From NCBI RefSeq assembly GCF_030408415.1, contig NZ_CP046976.1:434001-498000 (forward strand): DNA of 64,000 nucleotides, given 5' to 3'. How positions within the stretch are numbered: the stretch's first letter is position 1; each line of letters starts with the position of its first letter. The notes under the pieces were generated by a model that worked only from the letters and a program-made list of their open reading frames with translations, had not been told where the DNA came from and made no database searches. Position numbers and translations under genes: made by a program. This stretch comes from Corynebacterium appendicis CIP 107643. GTDB taxonomy: Bacteria > Actinomycetota > Actinomycetes > Mycobacteriales > Mycobacteriaceae. This document shows positions 16,199-24,017 of this stretch, one piece after another.

Positions 16199-16936
16199 CT
16201 ACGCCTCCTCGAGGTGCGCTCCTGGAGCGGCCAGCAGCACATTCCTGATCTCCTCTGCATTGAGGTGAAGTCGACCGCCTCGGTCTACGGCCTTACGCCA
16301 GATGGGCTTGAACTCCGCCAACATGGAACGGTATGTGGGGAGCATCTCGCTGTGGGAGTTTCCTCGCGTCTTCTCAAGGAATTCCCTTTGCTCTTCCCAG
16401 CGCCCCGTCCAGACAAGATAGTCGACGTATCCACTAAGCCTTGACTCAAGATCGATCTGGCCGTCAAATCCTTGGAATGTTCCGTAGTGCTCAGCATCGA
16501 CGACGCCGATCTGTTGCCAGCCACTTTGTCCCAAGTTGCGAACGCTGAACTTGATCACCCTGAACATGTCGAGGATGTCCCATGCGAGCCTGCACTCATC
16601 GTGGCTCAATCCTTTGTCGGTGCCAGCAAAAATTTGGTGGTACTCACCCGCGTACCCGCGTTCCAAGGCTTCGACGGAGTGGCGGAAGGATTCTTCGTCA
16701 TACAGCTCGGTGGGCAAGTCTCCCTGGGAGGCCAGAAGGAGCTGATACCCCAGCGCCAACGTCTTACGCTCCGCCGCGTTGAGCGATACCTCTTGGATTG
16801 GCTCCCTCCTAACCTGCCCCGCATGGGTTTCGATGAGTTGTCGTAGATAGTCGCTCTGGGTCTGCCCCTTCTTCTGCGCTTCAGCGGAGATGAGGTTTTT
16901 CAGTTCGACCGGGATGCGAATGGTTATAGATTGCAT
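16199..16936 (-). CDS. YfbU-domain protein with N-terminal ribbon-helix-helix-like segment
   Basis: 245 residues. The first ~40 (QSITIRIPVELKNLISAEAQ and following) look like a ribbon-helix-helix DNA-binding motif. From about residue 50 the protein follows the YfbU family: LNAAERKTLALGYQLL, YDEESFRHSVEALERGYAGEY, LSHDECRLAWDILDMFRVI, QGFDGQIDLE. The start has a near-perfect AGGAGG. YfbU has no firmly established biochemistry. Placement in a defence-rich island and the DNA-binding head suggest a regulator or toxin-like role (inference). Confidence 0.78.
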   Translation of the reverse strand: MQSITIRIPVELKNLISAEAQKKGQTQSDYLRQLIETHAGQVRREPIQEVSLNAAERKTLALGYQLLLASQGDLPTELYDEESFRHSVEALERGYAGEYHQIFAGTDKGLSHDECRLAWDILDMFRVIKFSVRNLGQSGWQQIGVVDAEHYGTFQGFDGQIDLESRLSGYVDYLVWTGRWEEQREFLEKTRGNSHSEMLPTYRSMLAEFKPIWRKAVDRGGRLHLNAEEIRNVLLAAPGAHLEEA

Positions 16937-17068
16937 GGCCCTCCTAAGGCTGCACTCGTGTCTTACGCCAAAGAATACGCGCTTACATGGGATCGAGCAA
17001 CGCTGTCCCCTTGGAGTACACCCTGTAGAACATAATTCCCCTTGTTGGGGCTTCAGTGTCTTCGCGAA

Positions 17069-17105
17069 TGGCACGAAAAGAACATATGGCGTATTTTTTG
17101 TGTCA
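17069..17105 (+). promoter_or_regulatory. Inverted repeat upstream of orphan abiEi (candidate operator)
   Basis: TGGCACGAAAA (17069-17079) pairs with TTTTGTGTCA (17096-17105), the latter running into the start codon. The same half-sites occur before the second abiEi at 28.9 kb. AbiEi proteins are known to repress their own promoters by binding inverted repeats, so this is the likely autoregulatory site. Confidence 0.6.
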
Positions 17106-18199
17106 TGAAGGGTGCAGAAGCGGCGGAGGTGGTGGGGGATCTGGCTTCCCAGCAGTGGGGTCTGGTCACCACCGCCCAGGCCACGGCCTGTGGGGTTGAT
17201 CTGCAGTCTCTGCGGCGTTTGGTTACGCGCGGGGTTCTCACCCGCGTCAGGCACGGGGTCTATGCCACCACCGGGACTTCTCCCTCTGCGGAACTCGAGG
17301 TCAAGGCGCATTGGCTCGCGCTTCGCCCGGAGCTCATGGCCGCCGAGCGCACCGGTGATCCACACCTCGCCGCAGAGGCGGTGGTTTCGCACACGACCGC
17401 CGCGGAGATGTGGGGGATGGGTGATTTGTGGCCGGACGGGGCACATTTCACGGTGCGGTCGCGACGCCGCAGCCGACAGTCGGGCGTCCGGTTCCACCGC
17501 GCCGATCTGGGGGATGATGACTGGATGCTTCACCCGGTGTCGGGCCTGCCGGTCACGACGGCGGCCCGCACCATCACCAATCTCGCTGACGAGGGTCACG
17601 AACCCGGGTATCTGCTCGACCTGGTGGCGGACGCCGCCGGCGCCTCCCTGGTGGAAAAGTGGGAGCTTCTGGAGGCTCTGACAGGGAAAGAGGAGGCCTT
17701 CGACCTGCCTGCGGGGGATGCGGCGGGGTTGGAGGATGTGCTGGGGGAGTATTTCCCGGCCCCCGAGTTGGACGGGCGGATGCGCGCGGCGATCGATGAG
17801 GCGGTGCGTCCTCTCCGGGAGCAGATCGACACCCTCATGCGGTCCCTGGCTCCGCGGGTCACCGTGGGTGAGGAGGTGGCGAAGATGGTGGCCGGGACAG
17901 CTCTGCCACCCGGGTTTACAGCGGCGCTCCAGGAAAAGATCGCAGCCGGCAAAGGTGCAACACCCCTGGATCTTATTCGCCCCACAGAGTGGGAGGACGA
18001 ATGGAACGACGAACTACTGGATTTGTTGAGGATACTCACTAGAACGGTCGAGCTTGGTGTACAGCAGATCCAGCTTCTCGAGGAGATTGTGCAGAGCGAA
18101 CTCATCACAACCGAGCAGCTTCCCTCGCCCACGGATGCTGAACGAAAGGTGCCGAAGACAATCAAACGGGGCTACGGCCAGACTTCGCTCACCTTTTAG
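17105..18199 (+). CDS. AbiEi-family type IV antitoxin, orphan
   Basis: 364 residues. The N-terminal winged helix (GDLASQQWGLVTTAQATACG through RHGVYATTG) is followed by the AbiEi C-terminal domain (VVSHTTAAEMWGMGDLWPDG, FHRADL, GLPVTTAARTITNLAD). The last ~150 residues are an extended variable tail. The first ~200 residues resemble the AbiEi at 28942-29835. Normally AbiEi represses and neutralises an adjacent nucleotidyltransferase toxin, AbiEii. Here no toxin follows: the next gene is the convergent 3' end of ermX, 33 bases away. The toxin was lost or replaced. Confidence 0.82.
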   Translation: MKGAEAAEVVGDLASQQWGLVTTAQATACGVDLQSLRRLVTRGVLTRVRHGVYATTGTSPSAELEVKAHWLALRPELMAAERTGDPHLAAEAVVSHTTAAEMWGMGDLWPDGAHFTVRSRRRSRQSGVRFHRADLGDDDWMLHPVSGLPVTTAARTITNLADEGHEPGYLLDLVADAAGASLVEKWELLEALTGKEEAFDLPAGDAAGLEDVLGEYFPAPELDGRMRAAIDEAVRPLREQIDTLMRSLAPRVTVGEEVAKMVAGTALPPGFTAALQEKIAAGKGATPLDLIRPTEWEDEWNDELLDLLRILTRTVELGVQQIQLLEEIVQSELITTEQLPSPTDAERKVPKTIKRGYGQTSLTF

Positions 18200-18232
18200 T
18201 ACTACTGGTGGATTTCGGTTTTGGTGGGGGGA

Positions 18233-19087
18233 TTAACGCCGCCGGCTTCGGTTTTTCCGTCGAGGAGGTCGTTGACTACTTCCCGATGGTGAAATGGGTC
18301 GATGGTGCGGTAGAGAGGAACCAGTCACCTGGAAGAGATCGATCCAGTCGCTGGTGTGCAATCTGGGAGGTAGGGTCGCGGGGTCGATTCCTCGCGAGCG
18401 CAACCATGATTGTGTTTCTGAACGTGATGAAAACAACCCTGCCCTTCGGAGAATTTCCCCTATCCCGCGTCCCCGGGCGGTGAAAACGGTGTGCACCATC
18501 GCCTGAAAGGCTTTGCGCTGCTCTATCGGAATCTTCGGGTCACCCACCCGGCGGATCACTAAGATCCCCCCGTCAACGTTTGGCTGTGGCCGGAAAGCAG
18601 ACCTTGGTACTCGGGAACCAAGGTGAAATGTGAACCATGGGGACCACTGAGCGGTCATCATCGTGCTTGCGCCTACCCCGGCCCGGCGGCGAGCGACTTC
18701 CCACTGCATGAGGAGTACAGCGTCAGTCCATGCCGGCGCATGCAGCAACTTTCGAAGAATGGCAGTGGTGAGGTGAAAGGGAATGTTTCCCACGATGACG
18801 CAGGGGGTGGCGGGTAACGGGAAGTTAATGAAATCATCATGGACCACTTCGACCGCCGCCGAGGAGGTTTCTTGTGTGAGTTTGGCAGCTAGTTTTGCGT
18901 CCACTTCAACTGCCGTTATTGCCCTCCCAAAGTGGGCCATCGGGTGAGTGAGGGCACCGCTTCCTGGTCCGATCTCAATGATGGGGCCGGAGGTTTGTTT
19001 TACAAGGTCGATGATGGAGTTGATGATCTTGTGGTCGGTGAGAAAATTTTGGCCATGTTCGTGACGGCCGTGTCCGTATGCAGACAT
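18233..19087 (-). CDS. ermX: 23S rRNA (adenine-N6) dimethyltransferase ErmX
   Basis: A 284-residue methyltransferase that dimethylates A2058 of 23S rRNA and confers macrolide-lincosamide-streptogramin B resistance. SAM-binding motif I is IEIGPGSGALT, motif IV is VGNIPFHLTT (NxPF/Y), and the N-terminus HGQNFLTDHKII is typical. The basic C-terminal tail (RPPRRKNRSRRR) matches corynebacterial Erm(X) as I recall it. Translation is probably controlled by the leader peptide and hairpins directly upstream. Acquired gene, in an IS-rich island. Confidence 0.96.
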   Translation of the reverse strand: MSAYGHGRHEHGQNFLTDHKIINSIIDLVKQTSGPIIEIGPGSGALTHPMAHFGRAITAVEVDAKLAAKLTQETSSAAVEVVHDDFINFPLPATPCVIVGNIPFHLTTAILRKLLHAPAWTDAVLLMQWEVARRRAGVGASTMMTAQWSPWFTFHLGSRVPRSAFRPQPNVDGGILVIRRVGDPKIPIEQRKAFQAMVHTVFTARGRGIGEILRRAGLFSSRSETQSWLRSRGIDPATLPPRLHTSDWIDLFQVTGSSLPHHRPISPSGSSQRPPRRKNRSRRR

Positions 19088-19246
19088 CAGGTGTGCTCCG
19101 TGGAGTTGAAAGGGAGCCGGGCATGGCAAATGGCCGCCCGGCTAGAGAACCGGAGCGGTTTTTAACCTACTGGGTAGGAAACCGCCTTAGCGGTTGGTGC
19201 GCAACCGCATGAAAGCGGTACCTGAAATCAACATGGGCCTATTATA
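19088..19246 (-). promoter_or_regulatory. ermX promoter and translational attenuator
   Basis: A perfect TATAAT -10 element (complement of 19241-19246) lies a few bases before the leader ATG; no good -35 was seen. Between leader and ermX lie stacked hairpins on the transcript: GCGGTT/AACCGC overlapping the leader end, GCGGTTT/AAACCGC, and AGCCGGGC/GCCCGGCT (19115-19143) close to the ermX ribosome-binding site. This is the usual layout for drug-induced refolding that exposes the erm start. Confidence 0.75.
19187..19234 (-). CDS. ermX leader peptide
   Basis: A 15-residue peptide, MLISGTAFMRLRTNR, upstream of ermX on the same strand. It contains MRLR; RLR-type sequences are known to stall macrolide-bound ribosomes in other erm leaders (for example ErmDL). 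The position within the first hairpin fits an attenuation mechanism in which stalling frees the ermX start. Confidence 0.85.
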   Translation of the reverse strand: MLISGTAFMRLRTNR

Positions 19247-19368
19247 TCCATTCTGGCGGATTTCGTCTCTGGGCAACGAGGGGGAGTTACCCTACCTCCG
19301 AGCGTTTTTAAAGTACACCCGTGCGGGACCGATGAGGATTCGGCGTTGACTGTGACTTTCGCATTTAG

Positions 19369-19416
19369 ATGGCGAGGTTATTCCGACGCTCCGTGGCGGC
19401 CTCGCTCACGCAGGCG
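19369..19416 (+). repeat. 48-bp inverted repeat, left arm of AraC cassette
   Basis: Begins ATGGCGAGG and ends CTCACGCAGGCG. It matches the complement of 20620-20667 at 46 of 48 positions (TTA versus CTC near position 10). Weaker similarity (a shared TGTGACTT) continues outward on both sides. It bounds a high-G+C segment carrying one regulator gene. Confidence 0.85.
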
Positions 19417-19614
19417 CGCCGACGTAGTTTGAGATCGGTGGTAGGTGTGCCCCGAGGAAGGTTCGGCTTACGGGACGTTCCTTCGCGGGGGATTGGGAGA
19501 GGCTGCTGTCCTCGGTCCAGCACGAAGTCGTGGGGCTGATCCGGCAGAATCGAACCGGAGAAGTCGGGCGGAGGGGTCTCGCGTCGACGAGGATGGACGG
19601 TGAAGGGAGCGACC

Positions 19615-20481
19615 GTGATTAAGATCCTCAACCGCCTCGTCGATGAGATCGAGCAGCGCCTCGGTGACGACCTCGACATCGACGAACTCGCCCGCACGAT
19701 GGGAACGACGGGCTACCACGCCCGTCGCATGTTCTCGTCGCTGGCCGGGATGCCGGTCTCCGACTACGTGAGGCGGCGGCGGATGACCGTCGCTGCGACT
19801 GATGTCGTCGGGGACGAGGATCTGCTCACGATCGCCGTGCGCTACGGATACGGATCGACCGAAGCCTTCGGGCGGGCGTTCCGTTCCGTGCACGGCGTGA
19901 GCCACGGCGATGTCCGTCGCAACGGTGGCCCCCTTCGCAGTCAACCGCTACTCAGGTTTCACCTGACCGTCGAAGGGAGCACTCCCATGGATACCCGAAT
20001 CGTCGAACGCCCCGCATTCCGTCTAATCGGCCACGCCGCTCGGGTGCCGCTGATCTACGAGGGCGTCAACCCACACATCCAGCGGCACATCGAGTCGCTG
20101 CCCGCCTCCGAGCACGAGCGACTCAAACAGCTCAGCAACACCGACCCATCCGGGCTGCTGCAGGTCAGTGCCGATGTCGATCCCGACTACACCGAGGGAA
20201 GCGAACTGACCTATCTGCACGGCGTGGCGGTCCGCGCCGAGGCCCAGGTTCCCGAGGACCTCGACACGATCGACGTCGACGCGGGCACGTGGGTGGTCTT
20301 CCGAACCTCTGGTCCGCACCCGGCGGCCCTGCAAGAGGCGTATGCGGCGTCCGCAACAGAGTGGTTCCCCTCCAACCCTTGGCGGCTGCGCCCCGGCCCC
20401 TCAGTCGTCTCGGTGCTCGACCACGCCCCGGACTTCAGCACGGCGACGTGCGAGATCTGGATCCCCATCGAGCGCGCCTGA
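19615..20481 (+). CDS. AraC-family regulator with GyrI-like effector domain
   Basis: 288 residues. The N-terminal AraC DNA-binding domain holds two helix-turn-helix motifs (LDIDELARTMGTTGYHARRMF and LLTIAVRYGYGSTEAFGRAFRSVHG). The C-terminal GyrI-like small-molecule domain starts near residue 125 (TRIVERPAFRLIGHAARVPL) and ends CEIWIPIERA. This two-domain form resembles SoxS/Rob-type and drug-sensing regulators. GTG 19615 was chosen because GGGAG lies 6 bases upstream; GTG 19600 is in the same frame. The gene is alone between 48-bp inverted repeats, with composition richer in G+C than its neighbours, suggesting transfer from another actinobacterium. Confidence 0.82.
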   Translation: MIKILNRLVDEIEQRLGDDLDIDELARTMGTTGYHARRMFSSLAGMPVSDYVRRRRMTVAATDVVGDEDLLTIAVRYGYGSTEAFGRAFRSVHGVSHGDVRRNGGPLRSQPLLRFHLTVEGSTPMDTRIVERPAFRLIGHAARVPLIYEGVNPHIQRHIESLPASEHERLKQLSNTDPSGLLQVSADVDPDYTEGSELTYLHGVAVRAEAQVPEDLDTIDVDAGTWVVFRTSGPHPAALQEAYAASATEWFPSNPWRLRPGPSVVSVLDHAPDFSTATCEIWIPIERA

Positions 20482-20824
20482 GCGAGATGCGGGCCGGGCT
20501 CCGGCGTTTCTGGAGTCCGGCCCGGCGCATGTGCTGCACCCGAGAGCCTCCGTACAGGCCCTGTCTACTTGGTAGGTACCGTTCGGCCATCCGCATACGG
20601 AACGCGGTCCACGGTCCGTCGCCTGCGTGAGCGAGGCCGCCACGGAGCGTCGGAAGAGCCTCGCCATTTAGCGGACGAAGTCACAGGTAGTCCGCTCGAT
20701 CCGTTGTCTCTTTGGGGTACACCCAAGCGCCACAATCTGCACCGTTCGCCATGGATTGCCCCAGCTTTTTGCTGTAGTTTTTACTGCTTCTACAGAAAGC
20801 AAGCACGCTTTGAGCTCGTTCGAG
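20482..20824. other. Non-coding stretch between AraC gene and deaminase
   Basis: About 340 bases. It contains the right 48-bp repeat arm and a GGGTACACCC copy (20715-20724). No convincing gene is visible. Confidence 0.4.
20620..20667 (-). repeat. 48-bp inverted repeat, right arm of AraC cassette
   Basis: Complement of 19369-19416 with two mismatches. Together the arms enclose about 1.3 kb, like the ends of a small non-autonomous mobile unit. No transposase is present inside and no target duplication was identified. Confidence 0.85.
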
Positions 20825-21535
20825 TTACTGGAGCTTGAACTCTACGATGTCGACTTTGTCATCGGCAGCTAATCCGGGATAGTGAGTATCTAGCGCTTCC
20901 TGAAGCTCGGAAAGGGAGCCAAAACCGTCATTTCTAGCTTGCTTTTCCGACAATTCACTTCGCTGGGTAGAGGCAACGGACGTAACCTGTGCCTGGATAG
21001 TGACGACCTCTCCGGATTCTTTCTCGAAGACAATTTGGGCACTTCCTTCATGGAAAGGATCATCTACCCGGATGGTTTGTTGCTTTTCTCCGCTACGAAT
21101 TGATTCCTCGTAGCCTTCCCACATGTAGATGCGCTGCTCTTGTTCCATATCTCGCCAGTTGAATGCGAATGGCAAGAGTTCTTCTACGGTAGGTGCTTCA
21201 AGTCCATTGCTTCCGCGCACGATGCACCGGATGGACGGATCAACATCAAAAAGCACCTGGCGGCATTTACCGCAGGGAGGAATAATTTGACCAGTAGGTC
21301 CGTATACGGCGACTACTGCTTGGATTGGGTCCTCTGGATAACTAGCAGCATGGTTGGCTAAAGCCGAGATCTCCCCGCAAGGACCACCGAGGAAATGGTG
21401 CGCGTTCAAACCGAGTACGTGTTTTCCTGATTTGGTAAGGAGCGCTGCGGCTACAGTGTGGTCTTCTCCGTCCTGAAAACGCTGTGCATGGGTGGTTGCT
21501 TTGGCCAGTAAATTTCGAAGTTCGTTGGTAATCAC
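20825..21535 (-). CDS. Cytidine deaminase-like / ASCH domain fusion
   Basis: 236 residues with two domains. Residues 1-130 are a cytidine deaminase fold close in layout to blasticidin-S deaminase: the zinc/catalytic motif is C53-G-E55 (GGPCGEISALANHA), with PCGKCRQVLFD giving C88 and C91. Residues 135-236 carry an ASCH domain with SGEKQQTIRVDD (K151, T154, R156), the pattern of YqfB-type N4-acetylcytidine amidohydrolases (G-x-K-x-x-T-x-R). Start GTG 21535; no clear ribosome-binding site. I infer a nucleoside salvage or detoxification enzyme; blasticidin-type resistance is an alternative. Confidence 0.75.
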   Translation of the reverse strand: MITNELRNLLAKATTHAQRFQDGEDHTVAAALLTKSGKHVLGLNAHHFLGGPCGEISALANHAASYPEDPIQAVVAVYGPTGQIIPPCGKCRQVLFDVDPSIRCIVRGSNGLEAPTVEELLPFAFNWRDMEQEQRIYMWEGYEESIRSGEKQQTIRVDDPFHEGSAQIVFEKESGEVVTIQAQVTSVASTQRSELSEKQARNDGFGSLSELQEALDTHYPGLAADDKVDIVEFKLQ

Positions 21536-21606
21536 TCTTTAAGGGTAATAATTGCCAACGCGCTTTATCTATGTGAAGACAGAGATCGTGAACACCGGGG
21601 TTTCTG

Positions 21607-21614
21607 AGATGTAC
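21607..21614. repeat. 8-bp target duplication of IS256 copy 2 (left)
   Basis: AGATGTAC directly before the element and again at 23057-23064 directly after it. The 8-bp length is normal for IS256-family transposition. Confidence 0.85.
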
Positions 21615-23056
21615 GGGAGTGTCAGGAAGTTTGTGTGTGAGGCTCTGATCTAGAAGGAGTTTCACCGATAATGACTACGGTGTCACCGAAGAAAGGCCAT
21701 GACCCGGCGAGGGTCAACGAGATCAGCGAGAAGCTGATGGAAAATCCTGAGCTCGCCAGCTTGATCAGCGAGCTGTCGACCACCGCTGATGATGCAAGCG
21801 ACCTGGTCAAAGGCCCGCTGCAGGCATCGATCAACGCTGGTCTGCAGGCAGAGATGGATGCACATTTGGGCTATAGCCATTCCGACCGCAAGGCCAAAGC
21901 CCAAGTGGAAACCGCGCAGGAGAGCAATCACCGCAACGGGTCGTACACCAAGACCGTCAATTCTGGCTACGGCGCAGTGGAAGTGACCGTGCCCAGGGAC
22001 CGTGTCGGCACGTTTGCACCGAAGATGGTGCCCAAGGGAGCACGCCGGCTGACAGAGCTCGACGACATGATCGTCTCGCTGTATGCCGGCGGGATGACAG
22101 TGCGCGATATTCAGCACCATCTCGCAACCACGCTTGGGGTGGATATGAGCCCGGATACGATCAGCACGATTACCAATGCGGTGTTAGACGAGGTCATGAT
22201 CTGGCAAAACCGCCAGCTCGACGAGTTTTACCCGGTGATCTTCCTCGACGCACTACGAGTCAAAATCCGTGACGGTCACCGCGTGGTCAACAAAGCCTGC
22301 TACATGGCTGTTGGCATCGACATCGACGGCATCAAGCACATCTTGGGATTGTGGATCGCTGATAATGAAGGCGCCGCATTCTGGGCATCGGTGTGCGCGG
22401 ACCTGGCCAACCGGGGTGTCCAAGACGTGTTCATCGTCTGCTGCGACGGGCTGAAAGGTCTACCGGAAGCCGTGGAGGCAACCTGGCCAAATTCTATGGT
22501 GCAGACCTGCATTGTGCACCTGATTCGGGCTGCGAACCGGTGGGTGTCCTACCAGGACCGCAAATCTGTCTCCCGGGCGCTGCGTGAGGTCTACACGGCC
22601 GCAAACGAGGACACCGCCCGTGCCGGCTTAGACGCCTTCGAGGCCTCAGAGTTGGGCCAGAAATACCCGCAGTCGGTCAAAGTCTGGCGCGACGCCTGGG
22701 AGCGGTTCATACCGTTTCTGCAGTTCCCGCTTGCGGCACGGCGGGTGCTCTACACCACCAACTCGATCGAATCGCTCAACGCTTAAACTGCGCAAAGCCA
22801 CCCGTAACCGGGGCCAATTCCCGAACGATACTGCGGCACTGAAGACGCTATGGCTGATGATCTGCAACATCGAGGACAAGCGCGCTGCCCAGCGAGCGAA
22901 GAAAGCGAAACGTGACATCGAATGCAACGGCTATATTGAAGGAGCGAAAGCCACCGGATGGAAACAAGCCATCAACCAACTAGCCGTGGCGTACCCCGAC
23001 CGATTCGCGGACTACTTGTAACCCAAGCCCCCGCACACAAACAATCGGACACCCTC
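21615..23056 (+). mobile_element. IS256-family element, copy 2
   Basis: A 1442-bp element with ends GGGAGTGTCAGGAAGTTTGT and GAGGGTGTCCGATTGTTTGT (complement). It has the same length, orientation and near-identical sequence as copy 1, and a clean 8-bp direct repeat AGATGTAC on both sides, so it arrived by simple transposition. Confidence 0.93.
21671..23021 (+). pseudogene. IS256-family transposase, frameshifted (copy 2)
   Basis: Same architecture as copy 1. The first frame ends at a TAA after SIESLNA (22784-22786); the C-terminal part continues in the +1 frame to 23021. A few substitutions separate the copies, including ST to TT near residue 47 and D to N near residue 169. All three catalytic acids are retained in the first frame. 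That this copy has a fresh-looking target duplication shows the frameshifted version moved, with its own product or one supplied in trans. Confidence 0.85.
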
Positions 23057-23064
23057 AGATGTAC
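23057..23064. repeat. 8-bp target duplication of IS256 copy 2 (right)
   Basis: AGATGTAC, identical to 21607-21614. Confidence 0.85.
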
Positions 23065-23208
23065 CAATCGCTTACATAGCAAGACAGGACCATACGAGGA
23101 CGTTGAGTGGATAGAGCGTGCCGCACCCCTATATTTAAGGATGTGGAATCGCCTACCCCTCCGGGTTAGAACCCGCTAGATCCACTTCGCAATCGGGTAC
23201 ACCCAAAG

Positions 23209-23242
23209 CGAACAGTCTATGATTCATGAGAGTGCCTGTTCG
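23209..23242. promoter_or_regulatory. Inverted repeat before resolvase (res/operator-like)
   Basis: CGAACAG (23209-23215) and CTGTTCG (23236-23242), 20 bases apart, sit just upstream of the resolvase pseudogene. Resolvases bind such dyads at their own promoters and recombination sites. Confidence 0.45.
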
Positions 23243-23255
23243 TTAGGGTGGGTTT

Positions 23256-23903
23256 ATGGATAAACGAACAGATGTGTCGCTTCCTCTAGACATTCCCGAA
23301 CAACCAGAGGCTGTTGCGGGGCAGAAAATCGGCTACGCGCGTGTTAGCTCCAAAGACCAGAATCTCGACCGACAGTTGGCGGCGTTGAAGAAGGAAAAAG
23401 TCTTCCGCATCTTCACCGATACGGTGAGTGGTTCGTCCACCCAGCGCCCCGGCTTAGATGGGGCGCTTAATTATGTGCGCGCCGGCGATCAACTTGTGGT
23501 TATGAGTATGGATCGGTTGGCGCGGTCGTTGATTGACTTGCACCGCCTGGTCGATTAGCTGACCAGTCAGAATATTGTCGATTAGCTGACCAGTCAGAAT
23601 ATTTCGGTGAAGTTCCTGAAAGAGGGGCAAACCTATTCGTTGAATTCGACGCCGATTGCCAAGCTCATGCTCGGGTTGCTTGGCTCGGTGGCGGAGTTTG
23701 AACGCGCGATTATTCGCGAGCGCCAGGCCGAAGGTATTGCCAAAGCGAAAGCCCGCGGCGTCTACAAAGGACGCGCCACAGTCCTCAACGAGGAACAAGT
23801 AGCGCAAGCGCGCACGTGGGTGGGGGAGGGCATTCCCAAAGCGGAAGTCGCCCGCCGCCTCGGGATAGGGCGCACCACACTGTATAAGTACCTCAACCAG
23901 TAA
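23256..23903 (+). pseudogene. Tn3-type resolvase/DNA invertase, interrupted by TAG codons
   Basis: Serine recombinase with the catalytic serine in IGYARVSSKDQNLDRQ and the conserved MSMDRLARSLIDLHRLVD. A TAG (23556-23558) replaces what family alignment suggests was a Gln codon, and a 27-bp in-frame tandem duplication repeats the TAG (23583-23585). The frame then continues intact: FLKEGQTYSLNSTPIAKLML, then AEFERAIIRERQ and a C-terminal HTH (IPKAEVARRLGIGRTTLYKYL). Without the stops it would encode a near-normal ~215-residue recombinase. Confidence 0.88.
23550..23603 (+). repeat. 27-bp perfect tandem duplication in resolvase gene
   Basis: Two adjacent identical 27-base units (23550-23576 and 23577-23603), each starting GTCGATTAG and ending AATATT. 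The unit is 9 codons long, so the reading frame is kept. Each unit carries the in-frame TAG, so the nonsense change predates the duplication. Confidence 0.95.
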
Positions 23904-24017
23904 GGCCTGACGTAACCCGGTCTCTGTGGAGCTGTGGGAGCTCCCCTAACCAGAGCACGGGATTAGCGGCGTGTGACGGTGGGTTTGTGCGGCAGGTGCC
24001 AGTTGGTGGTGTGGCTG

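Noticed and set aside
10001..23056. Composite transposon formed by the two IS256 copies
   Set aside because: The outer flanks are not duplicated, and copy 2 has its own 8-bp duplication, so the two inserted separately.
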